64,000 nucleotides of DNA from Hinthialibacter sp964556895 (GCA_964556895.1 CAZKYC010000005.1:1-64000); one strand, 5' to 3'. Counted from the first letter of the stretch, positions 33,971 through 42,771 are shown. The notes: generated by a model not told the origin, from the letters alone. Numbers and translations are program-made.

Positions 33971-34975
33971 CTACCGAAACTGCTGCAAGAACCTGACATC
34001 GTTTTCGTAGAACAAACGGATGTCCTTAATGCCGTATTTCATCATCGCAAAGCGTTCGATGCCTAAACCAAACGCGAAGCCCGTCACCTTATCAGGGTCA
34101 TACCCCGCTGATTCAAACACCGCCGGGTGGACCATGCCGCAGCCTAAGACTTCCATCCAGTCAGAACCTTCGCGGCGAATATCCACCTCGGCGCTCGGCT
34201 CGGTAAATGGAAAGTATGACGGACGCAGGCGAATCTCAATATTGCTCTCAAACACCCGGCTTAACAAATCGTCTAGGGCGCCTTTCAGGTGGCGAAATGA
34301 AATGTCGGGCCCGACCACCAGGCCTTCGACTTGGGTGAACATGGGCGAGTGGGTCACATCAGAGTCACAGCGATATACGCGGCCCGGCGCGATCATACGC
34401 AACGGCGGCGTGTGCGACTGCATATAGCGAATCTGTACGGGCGAGGTGTGAGTACGAAGCACATGCCCGCTTTTCATCCAGAAGGTGTCTTGCATGTCGC
34501 GCGCGGGGTGATGGCTGGGGATATTGAGCGCGTCAAAGTTGTAATACTCTTCTTCGATCTCAGGCCCTTCAGCGATGTCATAGCCCATCGAGTAGAAGAT
34601 TTCTTCAATCTCATCCAGCATCATCATGAGCGGGTGGCGGGCGCCCCGCCGGGCCCAGGTCCCTGGAAAGGTGACGTCTACTGCGTCGCGCTCAAGTTGG
34701 GCTTCAGACTCGGCGCGTTTCAGTTCGGTTAGGCGCGACTGATAGACTGTTTCGAGCGCATCTTGAACCTCATTCGCCGTCTGGCCGACGACAGGGCGCT
34801 CTTCGTTTGACAGGCCGCCGAGTCCACGAAGGATGCCTTTGACCATCCCCTTTTTGCCAAGATATTTCGTTCGCGCTTCATAGAGCGATTGGGGCGAGTT
34901 AGCCGCTTGAAAATCGGCCTCGCCTTGTTTTTGGGCGTTTACAAGTTGTTGTTGAAGTTGCTCCCGGTCAGACAT
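33971..34975 (-). CDS. pheS: Phenylalanyl-tRNA synthetase alpha subunit
   Basis: A 334-residue class II synthetase catalytic subunit. An N-terminal coiled coil precedes motif 1 (HPLMMMLDEIEEIFYSMGYDIAEGPEIE), motif 2 (VYRCDSDVTHSPMFTQVEGLVV) and motif 3 (GFAFGLGIERFAMMKYGIKDIRLF). It charges tRNA-Phe as part of the alpha2beta2 enzyme. It closes the thrS-infC-rpmI-rplT-pheS block as in many bacteria, but pheT, which usually follows directly, is missing here: repeat copy C and convergent genes come next. A terminator-like hairpin after rplT suggests it is partly independently transcribed. Confidence 0.97.
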   Translation of the reverse strand: MSDREQLQQQLVNAQKQGEADFQAANSPQSLYEARTKYLGKKGMVKGILRGLGGLSNEERPVVGQTANEVQDALETVYQSRLTELKRAESEAQLERDAVDVTFPGTWARRGARHPLMMMLDEIEEIFYSMGYDIAEGPEIEEEYYNFDALNIPSHHPARDMQDTFWMKSGHVLRTHTSPVQIRYMQSHTPPLRMIAPGRVYRCDSDVTHSPMFTQVEGLVVGPDISFRHLKGALDDLLSRVFESNIEIRLRPSYFPFTEPSAEVDIRREGSDWMEVLGCGMVHPAVFESAGYDPDKVTGFAFGLGIERFAMMKYGIKDIRLFYENDVRFLQQFR

Positions 34976-35127
34976 TGCGCTTCGTCCTTATCGGTTTTTG
35001 TATTTTATACTAGTTGCCAAACTAACGTGCGGATTGAATGGACAAAACTGAATCTATCGCTGTCCGCCGCAGCGGATACGGGCGCGCTTACCGCACAGAA
35101 TTTGACAAACGCTCTAGTAACAACAAG

Positions 35128-35150
35128 AGGCGGGACCATCGGCCCCGCCT
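35128..35150 (-). terminator. Hairpin between rplT and pheS
   Basis: AGGCGGG and CCCGCCT enclose a nine-base loop in the 213-base gap after rplT. On the minus strand it is followed by CTTGTTGTTACT, a modest T-rich tract, so it may terminate or attenuate transcription before pheS. Confidence 0.6.
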
Positions 35151-35188
35151 CAAATTGATCCAAGTATAGGTTGTCAAGCAGGGACGGC

Positions 35189-35548
35189 TTAGGCCGCCAT
35201 CGCCTGGTTGGCGATTTGAACGTATCCACGAAACGCGTCGGGATCATGAATCGCGAGTTCAGACAAGGCTTTGCGGTTGATCTCGACGCCTGCTTTTGCC
35301 AAACCGCCCATCAGTTTGCTGTATGACGCGCCTTCGAGTTTGGCGGCGGCGGCGATGCGCACGATCCACAAACGGCGAAAATCGCGTTTGCGGTTGCGGC
35401 GATCGCGGTAGGCGTATTGTAAGGCTTTATGAACGCCGTGACGGGCTGACCGCAACTGGTTGCGGCGGCCTTGGCGAAAGCCTTTGGCTTGCTTTAAGAT
35501 TTTTTTGCGCCGGCGGCGCGACGCGACCTGACTTATTGCGCGCGGCAT
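35189..35548 (-). CDS. rplT: 50S ribosomal protein L20
   Basis: A 119-residue L20 with all landmarks: very basic N-terminal helix (RRRRKKILKQAKGFRQGRRNQLRSARHGVHKALQYAYRDRRNRKRDFRRLWIVRI) and C-terminal globular part (YSKLMGGLAKAGVEINRKALSELAIHDPDAF). It binds 23S rRNA and is needed early in 50S assembly; in several bacteria it also represses its own operon, though no leader structure was checked here. Coded 95 bases after rpmI. Confidence 0.98.
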   Translation of the reverse strand: MPRAISQVASRRRRKKILKQAKGFRQGRRNQLRSARHGVHKALQYAYRDRRNRKRDFRRLWIVRIAAAAKLEGASYSKLMGGLAKAGVEINRKALSELAIHDPDAFRGYVQIANQAMAA

Positions 35549-35643
35549 GATTTCACTCCTTCTGTGTTACGAACTCTCTATCGGCAGACAAGACCAACAT
35601 TGTACCCCCATTCGCCGGATCTTAAAGCCTAAAGGTTCTAGAT

Positions 35644-35841
35644 TTACCCACACGCCAACATTCGGTTCACGCGTTTTTCTTCGTTAACCGACACCAAGGT
35701 TTGTTGGCGCAGGCGGCGTTTTTGTTTCGTCGTCTTGCAAGAACGGCAGTGGCGCAGATAAGCGCGTTCACGTTTGATCTTTCCGTTTTTGGTTTTGCGA
35801 AAGCGTTTGGCCGCCCCGCGGTTTGTTTTCATCTTGGGCAT
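35644..35841 (-). CDS. rpmI: 50S ribosomal protein L35
   Basis: A 65-residue basic protein beginning PKMKTNRGAAKRFRKTKNGKIKR, typical of L35. It lies 15 bases after infC and before rplT, the usual operon order. Confidence 0.97.
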   Translation of the reverse strand: MPKMKTNRGAAKRFRKTKNGKIKRERAYLRHCRSCKTTKQKRRLRQQTLVSVNEEKRVNRMLACG

Positions 35842-35856
35842 GATTCTGCTCCATAC

Positions 35857-36516
35857 TCAGTCGTTTGCTTTTGATTCATCATCGGCGGATTGTTCCGCCG
35901 TATCTATATCAACCAGACTCGCGTCAGTGTCAACGGGCGCGTTTTCGCTGTCCGTTGAGGGCTTCGTTTTTTTCGGCGGCGCCGGCGTCATTGTCATATT
36001 CATCAAGCGCCCTTCCATGCGCGGCGCCTGTTCAACCAGCCCGATATCTTGCAGGTCTTCGACCACCCGGTCAAGAACTACTCGCCCCAAATCTTTGTGG
36101 GCCATTTCGCGTCCACGAAACTGCATGATAAAGCGAACTTTATCGCCATGCTGTAAAAACTTGACCGCATGGTTCATTTTAAAGTCATAATCATGCTGGT
36201 CGATGCGCGGGCGCATTTTTATATCTTTAACGACAATTTGTTTCTGTTTCTTTTTGGCCTCTTTTTGTTTCTTGGTCTGTTCATATTTATATTGGCCATA
36301 ATCCATAATCCGGCATACATGCGGCTTAGATTTGGCGCTAACCTCGACCAAATCGAGCCCTGCAGCTTCGGCCATTTTGATCGCCTCGGGTACAGTAACC
36401 ACCCCGGCGTGCTCCCCTTCAGCATCAATAAGGCGAATCTGATCTTCTCGAATCAAATCATTGATTCGAGTCGTATCGCGCTCACGGCTAGTCCTTCCAG
36501 TGAATCGTTTCTTAAT
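35857..36516 (-). CDS. infC: Translation initiation factor IF-3, AUU start
   Basis: About 219 residues. The family N-terminal motif RINDLIREDQIRLIDAEGE lies before the first Leu/Met-type start codon, so the true start must be further up. In frame at 36516 is an ATT followed by AAGAAACGA, with GAGAGGAG eleven bases upstream; a TGA stop lies two codons before, and no ATG or GTG is available. AUU is the known start of infC in E. coli, where it lets IF-3 limit its own synthesis. N domain, linker (YEQTKKQKEAKKKQKQ) and C domain (RGREMAHKDLGRVVLDR) are intact. An acidic Asp/Ser/Thr tail of about 45 residues extends past the normal end. Operon with thrS and rpmI. Confidence 0.93.
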   Translation of the reverse strand: MKKRFTGRTSRERDTTRINDLIREDQIRLIDAEGEHAGVVTVPEAIKMAEAAGLDLVEVSAKSKPHVCRIMDYGQYKYEQTKKQKEAKKKQKQIVVKDIKMRPRIDQHDYDFKMNHAVKFLQHGDKVRFIMQFRGREMAHKDLGRVVLDRVVEDLQDIGLVEQAPRMEGRLMNMTMTPAPPKKTKPSTDSENAPVDTDASLVDIDTAEQSADDESKAND

Positions 36517-36554
36517 TCGCTTTCACGCTCCTCTCTTGGACTCAAACGCGGTAA

Positions 36555-38504
36555 CTACGCCAAACCTGAACTTGGCTCAGGCGGCTGCGCTTGAGAGTGT
36601 ATACGGTGAAACGCCTCATCGAGGCCCATCACACCTAGATCGTTGCTGCCCCGTTCGCGAACCGCGATCACGTTGTCAGCCGCTTCTTTTTTGCCGACGA
36701 CAAACATGATTGGAACCTTGTTCGATTCCGCCTCGCGAATCTTATAGCCTATTTTTTCGTTCCGGGCATCCAGTTCAGCGCGAATCCCTGATTGAATCAA
36801 GCGCTGTAAGAACGACTTGGCATAGTCAATCGGGTCATCGGTGATGGTCAACACCTTGGCTTGAACCGGCGCCAACCATGTCGGGAACGCGCCTTTGTAG
36901 TGCTCAATCAGGTTGCCCATGAAGCGTTCCATCGAACCTAACACCGTGCGGTGGATCATGACGACCCGTTTGCGTTCGCCATCACTGTCAATATAGTCGA
37001 CTTCGAAGCGCTCAGGTAGGTTAAAGTCGAGTTGGATGGTGGGGCCCTGCCACTCACGGCCCAACGCATCGAGCAATTTTACGTCAATTTTGGGGCCGTA
37101 AAACGCGCCGCCGCCTTCTTCGACGTCATAGGGATTGCCAAGCCCGTCTAACACTTTGCGCAGCGCTTCGGTCGAAAAGTCCCAGATTTCGTCAGAACCG
37201 ATCGACTTTTCGGGGCGCAGGGCGAGGCTGAGTTTATACTCAAAGCCAAACGCCTTCATCATGTAGTCAGCCAGGTCAATCACGCCTTTGATTTCGGCTT
37301 CTAACTGATCAGGACGACAGAAGATATGCGCGTCATCCTGCGTAAAGCCGCGAACGCGCAGCAGGCCGTGCAATACGCCTGAGCGTTCATAGCGGTAAAC
37401 GGTGCCTAATTCAGCATAACGAATTGGCAACTCGCGATAGCTGTGAAGATGGCTCTTGTAAATCAAAATATGCCCCGGACAATTCATTGGCTTGGCGTAA
37501 TAATTGACGCCGTCGATCTCCATGGGGGCGTACATATTTTCTTGGTAATTCTCTAAGTGGCCGGATTGAATAAACAGGTTCTCGCGTTGGATGTGAGGCC
37601 CATAAACCAACTCATAGCCGCAGTGGTAATGCTCCTTGCGCCAGAAATCTTCGATCAGACTGCGCACCCGGGCCCCCATTGGGTGCCATAACACCAGACC
37701 AGGGCCAGCGTCTTCGTGGATGCTGAACAGATCGAGTTCTTTGCCGAGTTTTCTATGGTCGCGTTCTTTGGCTTCTTCGAGGCGCTGAAGATAAGCCTCT
37801 AACGCCTCTTTGCTGGGCGCTGCCGTGCCATAGATGCGCTGCAACATCGGGTTCCGCTCATCGCCGCGCCAGTAGGCGCCCGCGCTGTTGAGCAACTTGA
37901 AATGTTTGAGGTAGCCTGTGTCGGGGATATGAGGCCCGCGGCACAAGTCAGTAAACTCGGCCTGCTTATAAAAACTGACAGTGTCTTCGTCTTCGAGGCC
38001 TTCTAAGACCTCAACCTTGTATTCGTTCTTCTCGTTCTTATAGAGATCAATGGCTTCTTGCCGGGGCAACTCAAACCGCTCAACTTTGATCTTTTGTTGC
38101 GCTTTCTTGCGCATGCGCTTTTCGATCTTCTGAAGGTCTTCAGGGGTAAACGGCTTTGGCATGTCGAAGTCATAGAAAAAGCCGTCATCAATCGGCGGGC
38201 CGATAGTCGGCTTAGCGTCAGGAAACAGTTCCACCACCGCCTGGGCCATCAAGTGGGTGCAGCTGTGATAGTACACTTCGCAGCCGTCGGGTTCGTCCCA
38301 GCCCAGAAATTCAACCTTCGAGCCAGATTCGACAGGACGCTTCAAATCAATCACCGCACCGTCAAGTTTGGCGGCGACCGCGTCTTGAGGCAGGTCAGAG
38401 TTGTCGCGCAGCCAGTCGTGGGGTGTTGACCCAACAGCAACCTGTAAGGGCGCCTCGCGTCCAACAATCGTCAATTGTAATGTATCTGAAGCCGTTATAT
38501 TCAT
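36555..38504 (-). CDS. thrS: Threonyl-tRNA synthetase
   Basis: A 649-residue class II enzyme. Order: TGS domain (1-65), editing domain with HxxxH-type zinc site (YYHSCTHLMAQAV) and SAD region (FTDLCRGPHIPDTGYLKHFKLL), catalytic core with MNCPGH (zinc ligand Cys), VYRYERSGVLHGLLRVRGFTQDDAHIFC and HRTVLGSMERFMG, and C-terminal anticodon domain. All expected parts are present. It is the first protein gene of the block, 38 bases before the AUU start of infC, and lies after tRNA-Val and a terminator. Confidence 0.98.
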   Translation of the reverse strand: MNITASDTLQLTIVGREAPLQVAVGSTPHDWLRDNSDLPQDAVAAKLDGAVIDLKRPVESGSKVEFLGWDEPDGCEVYYHSCTHLMAQAVVELFPDAKPTIGPPIDDGFFYDFDMPKPFTPEDLQKIEKRMRKKAQQKIKVERFELPRQEAIDLYKNEKNEYKVEVLEGLEDEDTVSFYKQAEFTDLCRGPHIPDTGYLKHFKLLNSAGAYWRGDERNPMLQRIYGTAAPSKEALEAYLQRLEEAKERDHRKLGKELDLFSIHEDAGPGLVLWHPMGARVRSLIEDFWRKEHYHCGYELVYGPHIQRENLFIQSGHLENYQENMYAPMEIDGVNYYAKPMNCPGHILIYKSHLHSYRELPIRYAELGTVYRYERSGVLHGLLRVRGFTQDDAHIFCRPDQLEAEIKGVIDLADYMMKAFGFEYKLSLALRPEKSIGSDEIWDFSTEALRKVLDGLGNPYDVEEGGGAFYGPKIDVKLLDALGREWQGPTIQLDFNLPERFEVDYIDSDGERKRVVMIHRTVLGSMERFMGNLIEHYKGAFPTWLAPVQAKVLTITDDPIDYAKSFLQRLIQSGIRAELDARNEKIGYKIREAESNKVPIMFVVGKKEAADNVIAVRERGSNDLGVMGLDEAFHRIHSQAQPPEPSSGLA

Positions 38505-38518
38505 TTTTTTTCGATGAA

Positions 38519-38545
38519 AAAAGAGACCGCCGCTGGGTCTCTTTT
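38519..38545. terminator. Terminator between tRNA-Val and thrS
   Basis: AAAAGAGACC and GGTCTCTTTT form a ten-base perfect stem with a seven-base loop, with T-rich tails on both strands. On the minus strand it ends the tRNA transcript; it could also attenuate thrS. Confidence 0.8.
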
Positions 38546-38586
38546 ATTGGTTTTCAAACGCCGTAGACGTGATATCTTAGAAACCT

Positions 38587-38660
<74 letters not shown>

Positions 38661-38826
38661 TGATTGGCATAGCCTAAGAATTATATTCTGACTGTGGATA
38701 GAGTCAACGCCGGGCGTCGGCGGAAATCACATAATTCTCACGTTTTTCGGCGATCGACCGAGTAACGACCGATTTGCATTTACCACAGGCCAAGGTAGTA
38801 TATGTTTAACGAGAGGAGCGCTTATT

Positions 38827-38988
38827 GTGAGTTTTTTCACCAACCTGAAAATCTGGTGGTCTCGAATGATCTCGATTTCGAAAGGCGACGCTTTTCTCTG
38901 TGACTCGTGTAAGTGGAACTACGGCGACATCTGTACGCGGCCCGAAAAGCCGAATGCGAAGAAGTGCCCCGATTATACCGGAAAATGA
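38827..38988 (+). CDS. Small four-cysteine (zinc-ribbon-like) protein
   Basis: A 53-residue protein starting at GTG with GAGAGGAG eight bases upstream. Residues 20-50 read GDAFLCDSCKWNYGDICTR then PEKPNAKKCPDY, with cysteines C25, C28, C36 and C47, suited to bind one zinc or iron-sulfur centre. The N-terminus is amphipathic and aromatic (FFTNLKIWW). I do not know the function; similar CxxCxxxxxxxCxRPExPNAxxCPDY proteins occur in other bacteria, to my recollection. It is a short stand-alone gene whose stop is two bases from the convergent membrane protein gene. Confidence 0.7.
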   Translation: MSFFTNLKIWWSRMISISKGDAFLCDSCKWNYGDICTRPEKPNAKKCPDYTGK

Positions 38989-38990
38989 CT

Positions 38991-39470
38991 TTACTTGGCT
39001 TTTGGTTCTGCTGGTTCTGTTTTTAGTGGGTATAGACGCTTCATCAATTTATCAATAGAGAAATAAATCAACAACCCCAAAAAGATAAACGCCAAGTCGA
39101 TGACATTTAATAATAAGAACAACAATACCCCGTGAAGAAAGCTCATGTACCCCGGGTGAATCAAAGCTAACGAATGGCCAAACAACATTGATGAGATAAA
39201 CCAGAAAAACGAAGCCAATAAAAATGCGCTTGCCAGCCCATAAATTTCACGGTGCAGCATCAATCGAAAAATCAGCAAGAATGACAAAAACAAACAGAAA
39301 GAATGTGTAAGCGAAAGACAAATCGATTGAAACGCTGAATACTCAATCAGCATTGCATGATTTATATAGGCATAAATAACCGGAAAATTAACGAGCCCAT
39401 AAACCAATGCGCCAAATAAGCAATAAGGGATAAGACTTTTCAGCGAGATTGAGTCTGAGCGAATTGTCAT
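38991..39470 (-). CDS. Four-helix membrane protein of unknown function
   Basis: A 159-residue protein with four predicted membrane helices (LIPYCLFGALVYGLVNFPVI; LTHSFCLFLSFLLIFRLML; LASAFLLASFFWFISSMLF; FLHGVLLFLLLNVIDLAFIF) and a charged C-terminal tail. No motif is recognised. It is not clearly linked to the coaBC genes upstream, which end 110 bases away. Confidence 0.6.
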   Translation of the reverse strand: MTIRSDSISLKSLIPYCLFGALVYGLVNFPVIYAYINHAMLIEYSAFQSICLSLTHSFCLFLSFLLIFRLMLHREIYGLASAFLLASFFWFISSMLFGHSLALIHPGYMSFLHGVLLFLLLNVIDLAFIFLGLLIYFSIDKLMKRLYPLKTEPAEPKAK

Positions 39471-39579
39471 TGATTAGGCCGTGCACTTCACAAAACAACT
39501 ATTCACGAATCAACTATATAATCGCCAGACTCAGACTAAGTCAATACCAAACTATAATCGTATAAAGTTGATAGATTTA

Positions 39580-40119
39580 CTAAAGTTTTAAAATAAACTC
39601 CAGGATCGCTTCTGGCTCAGGCATTCGCCCTGGGCCCGTATCGCCAGAAGCGAGGTCGCCTTCAACAGGGAGCATAACCGTGATCCTGTCTTCTTTTAGC
39701 CGCTCAATATTTCTCTTTGTGGCTGGATGGTTCCACATTTGATGGTGCATAGCAGGGACCATCACCAGTTGACACTGCACGGCCAGCAGTGTGCTCGATA
39801 ATAGGTCGTCGGCCAAACCATTGGCGGCCTTTGAGAGGATGTTCGCCGTAGCGGGTGCGACTACAACCAAATCGGCCCACTCGGCCCAGTGGATGTGACG
39901 CACTTCATGAAGCGGTTCTTGTTCAAACAATTCCCGGCCCACTTCGTTTTCTGACAAAGTCGCCATGGTGAGTGGGGTAATAAATTTCTCCGCCGCGCGG
40001 GTCATAATCACCCGAACCGACGCGTCATGTTTTTTACACAGCCGAACCAGCGACGCGGTTTTATACGCCGCGATTCCGCCAGTGACGCCGATCAAAATAT
40101 GTTTTTTGGCGAGTTTCAT
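39580..40119 (-). CDS. coaC: Phosphopantothenoylcysteine decarboxylase (CoaC domain, separate protein)
   Basis: A 179-residue flavoprotein with the FMN-binding start ILIGVTGGIAAYKTASLVRLCKK and the block VVVAPATANILSKAANGLADDLLSSTLLA. It turns 4'-phosphopantothenoylcysteine into phosphopantetheine in CoA synthesis. The usual active-site motif PxMNxxMW reads PAMHHQMW, with His in place of Asn, a variant also known to me from actinobacterial Dfp. CoaC and CoaB are usually one fused protein in the order C then B; here they are two genes with coaB first, nine bases apart. Confidence 0.9.
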   Translation of the reverse strand: MKLAKKHILIGVTGGIAAYKTASLVRLCKKHDASVRVIMTRAAEKFITPLTMATLSENEVGRELFEQEPLHEVRHIHWAEWADLVVVAPATANILSKAANGLADDLLSSTLLAVQCQLVMVPAMHHQMWNHPATKRNIERLKEDRITVMLPVEGDLASGDTGPGRMPEPEAILEFILKL

Positions 40120-40128
40120 GGTTTGGTT

Positions 40129-40815
40129 CTACCCTAACTGATTGATCAGTTCAGCCGCTAAGCGTTCTGCGATTTCTTCTCTCGACGCCAAGGGGCCAGA
40201 GAGATTGACGCCGCGATTCGTTTTATACACCAAATATGCGGTGTGGTCAGTATGACTCACATCTTCGAGCCGGTTGGCCACGACGATCTTGGCGTGGCTG
40301 CGCTCCATCAACTGTTCGGCGCGTTTGAATAGCTCTTGTTCAGAGATTCCTGTTTCGAGTTTAAACCCGACCACCAGAGTTTCGGGGCGCCAATGTTGAA
40401 ACTGTTCGATCAGTTTCTCGCCGCGATGAAACTTGACCGTCCACTCGTCGTCACAAGACGGCTTTTTACCTTCGATTCGCTCTGGGATGTAATCTAAAAC
40501 CGCCGCCGCCATGATGACAACGTCAACGATTTGAGATTCTAGACGAGAACGCATTAGCGTTTTTAGATCATCAACCGTCTCGAAGCGGGTAATGGCCAGG
40601 TTTTCAAACCCATGGCCGGGATACATAGAACCAACGGTGACGCTTCTCTGCCCCGCCAGTTGCTCTACATTGGCGCCGTGTTGACACAAGGCGTGAGCAA
40701 TCACGCTGCCCAGGCGCCCCGACGAACGGTTGGTGATAAACCTGACATAATCAAGCGGGGCCGTGGTCGGCCCTGATGCAACTAGAATTGACTTTCCTTC
40801 AAGCGCTTTATTCAT
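40129..40815 (-). CDS. coaB: Phosphopantothenate-cysteine ligase (CoaB domain, separate protein)
   Basis: A 228-residue Rossmann-type ligase with the nucleotide-binding start ILVASGPTTAPLDYVRFITNRSSGRLGSVIAHAL, the internal block VVIMAAAVLDYIPE and the loop VVGFKLETGISE. It joins cysteine to 4'-phosphopantothenate. It is the first gene of a coaB-coaC pair and is divergent from the FG-GAP gene at 40888. Confidence 0.9.
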   Translation of the reverse strand: MNKALEGKSILVASGPTTAPLDYVRFITNRSSGRLGSVIAHALCQHGANVEQLAGQRSVTVGSMYPGHGFENLAITRFETVDDLKTLMRSRLESQIVDVVIMAAAVLDYIPERIEGKKPSCDDEWTVKFHRGEKLIEQFQHWRPETLVVGFKLETGISEQELFKRAEQLMERSHAKIVVANRLEDVSHTDHTAYLVYKTNRGVNLSGPLASREEIAERLAAELINQLG

Positions 40816-40887
40816 GACACTGTAATGATGGCGTTTGGGTTTTATGATACAGTCGCGTATAAATCATTCGAATTCAAGGATTCAAAT

Positions 40888-42591
40888 ATGCATTGGGCAA
40901 ACCGATTTGTGAATATTGTCTTTTTCATGGTCTTAGGCGGAACGAGTTTCAGCCAGCCAATCAGCCTTACCATGTTGCCCAATGATAGCAAACTCGTCCG
41001 CACTGGCCTGGCCCCCAACAACGAGCCGGAGTTTGGCGTCAATGTTCTCACTCTCGACAACCTCATAGGCGGCGCGGTTGATGACATTGTATTTTCGCTG
41101 CCGTTTCCTGAAAGCGGTTCGGTCTTTTTAGACTCCATCTATATCTTACAAGGCGAGTTTGAAGACTTAAACGCCGGGTTTAATTTTACTCAGTTCCCCA
41201 ACTTTGCGCGCATCATCGCCATCCACGGCGAAGACGACACTGAGTTTGGCTTTAGCGTCGCCAACGTGGGCGACCTAGACCGCGACGGCTTCGGAGACAT
41301 GGCAGTCGCCGCGCCCTTCGCGGGTGACGCGGGGGTGGTTTACATCATCGGGCTTGGAACGCCCAACAGCCTTCAGATTTCTGGCAAAGTCGACACCAAC
41401 ACAATTAGCTTAGACGATCCACAAGACCAAAATTTTATCCTGTTGAGATTAGAAGGCTCGTTTACCCAGCCGCTGCGCCATACGCTGGGGCCAAGCGCTG
41501 ACATCGATAACGATGGCTATTCGGATGTGGTGCTGCCCGCGCCCGCGTTTTCACAAACTGATGAGGGGGATGAAATTCTCGGATATGTAATCTATGGCAG
41601 CGAAGACATCCTCAACACAACCATTCGAATGGACGAACTCAACCCGGCCCAGTCGCTTACAATTTTATCCCCGCCCCTCCCTGACGATGGGCGCCTGAAT
41701 ATCAATTCAAACCCGATGGTTCTGTCTCCGGGCGACATCACCGGAGACGGCGCCAATGACATCATCATATCGCTGGGTTACACATCTGAACAACCCTATT
41801 TCGCCTCTTTGTATGTCTTGCCAGGCGGCGAGCGGCGGGTGGGCTCTTGGGTGGCTGAAGTCACAGGCGTTGGCGACGCCCAGATAGATTTACCGCTATT
41901 CGCAGAACGGGACGCACACTTATTAAACCAAATCGTGGGCGGCGACCTCAACAACGATGGCGTCGCTGACCTCGCGCTCAGTTTTCTTCAGGCTGACGCC
42001 AAGGGCAAGAATGATTTATCTGGCGCAGCGGTGGTCGCGCTTGGTGGGCAGGATATATCGGGCAACCTGACGCTAGACCCCCAATCTGACCGAATCTCAA
42101 TACTTGGGCACCCCATTCCTGGAGCCCAATTTGGCCGCTCATTGTCAATTCGTGAAACCCGGCTGTTGGTTGGAGCGCATGAAACCTATTCGCCATTCAT
42201 CAAGGGCGCGACAACCGGCGCGTTTTATGTAAGCCGTGAATCGATGTTTTCGTCGGCGGTCAAGGAATTGAATGCACCACGCATAATGGACGCCGCCGCC
42301 TACGGCCAGTTTTCAGAACAAGGGTTGGGCGGCTCTCAAGACTTTTTTGTTGATCGCTCAGGCAAATTAAACATCGTCGCATATGCGGCTGGCGACACGA
42401 CCCAGCCTGACCGGGTGGGTTATATTCTTCCATTGCTGCCAATTGGCGGCGATAGTAACCAAGATAACCGCAGAGATTTTCACGACATAATAACCATAAG
42501 CCGATTTTGGCAGGATGCGCTTTCAGGCGATGGTTCTACAGTAAACTCGCTGCAAATCCTCAACGCCATTTTAGGGCTGCAAACGTATTAG
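40888..42591 (+). CDS. Secreted FG-GAP repeat protein with dockerin-like C-terminus
   Basis: About 567 residues. ATG 40888 is chosen because a signal peptide starts there (WANRFVNIVFFMVLGGTSFSQ) after AAGGA; the frame extends upstream to 40825. At least four FG-GAP blades with calcium-type loops are seen: DLDRDGFGDMAVAAPFAG, DIDNDGYSDVVLPAPAF, DITGDGANDIIISLG, DLNNDGVADLALSFL. The last 50 residues (GDSNQDNRRDFHDIITISRFWQ...) look like one half of a dockerin type I EF-hand. It is probably an extracellular, carbohydrate- or protein-binding protein. It has no Thr/Pro linker, unlike its relatives at 18 kb. Confidence 0.8.
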   Translation: MHWANRFVNIVFFMVLGGTSFSQPISLTMLPNDSKLVRTGLAPNNEPEFGVNVLTLDNLIGGAVDDIVFSLPFPESGSVFLDSIYILQGEFEDLNAGFNFTQFPNFARIIAIHGEDDTEFGFSVANVGDLDRDGFGDMAVAAPFAGDAGVVYIIGLGTPNSLQISGKVDTNTISLDDPQDQNFILLRLEGSFTQPLRHTLGPSADIDNDGYSDVVLPAPAFSQTDEGDEILGYVIYGSEDILNTTIRMDELNPAQSLTILSPPLPDDGRLNINSNPMVLSPGDITGDGANDIIISLGYTSEQPYFASLYVLPGGERRVGSWVAEVTGVGDAQIDLPLFAERDAHLLNQIVGGDLNNDGVADLALSFLQADAKGKNDLSGAAVVALGGQDISGNLTLDPQSDRISILGHPIPGAQFGRSLSIRETRLLVGAHETYSPFIKGATTGAFYVSRESMFSSAVKELNAPRIMDAAAYGQFSEQGLGGSQDFFVDRSGKLNIVAYAAGDTTQPDRVGYILPLLPIGGDSNQDNRRDFHDIITISRFWQDALSGDGSTVNSLQILNAILGLQTY

Positions 42592-42676
42592 CAGAGGGGT
42601 GGCGATCCAAGGCTGAATAAAATGATGCCAGCCCTTAAAATATTGTTTGAATGTATCGTTTTGTTTATGTTGTCTT

Positions 42677-42771
42677 GATATCCCCCCGGCGTCTTTGACG
42701 CCACCCCCCCCCTTTTTAAGGGGGGCGTGTACTACCAATGCTATTGGCTTAATGATCGCCCGGGGGGATCA
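42677..42771. repeat. GC-rich mini-element with terminal inverted repeats
   Basis: TCCCCCCGGCG at the left and CGCCCGGGGGGA at the right form terminal inverted repeats about 95 bases apart, enclosing a second hairpin (CCCCCC, TTTTTAA, GGGGGG). It lies in the 387-base gap between the FG-GAP and porin genes and codes for nothing visible. The rest of this gap holds the two hairpins listed separately; no gene is seen. Confidence 0.5.
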
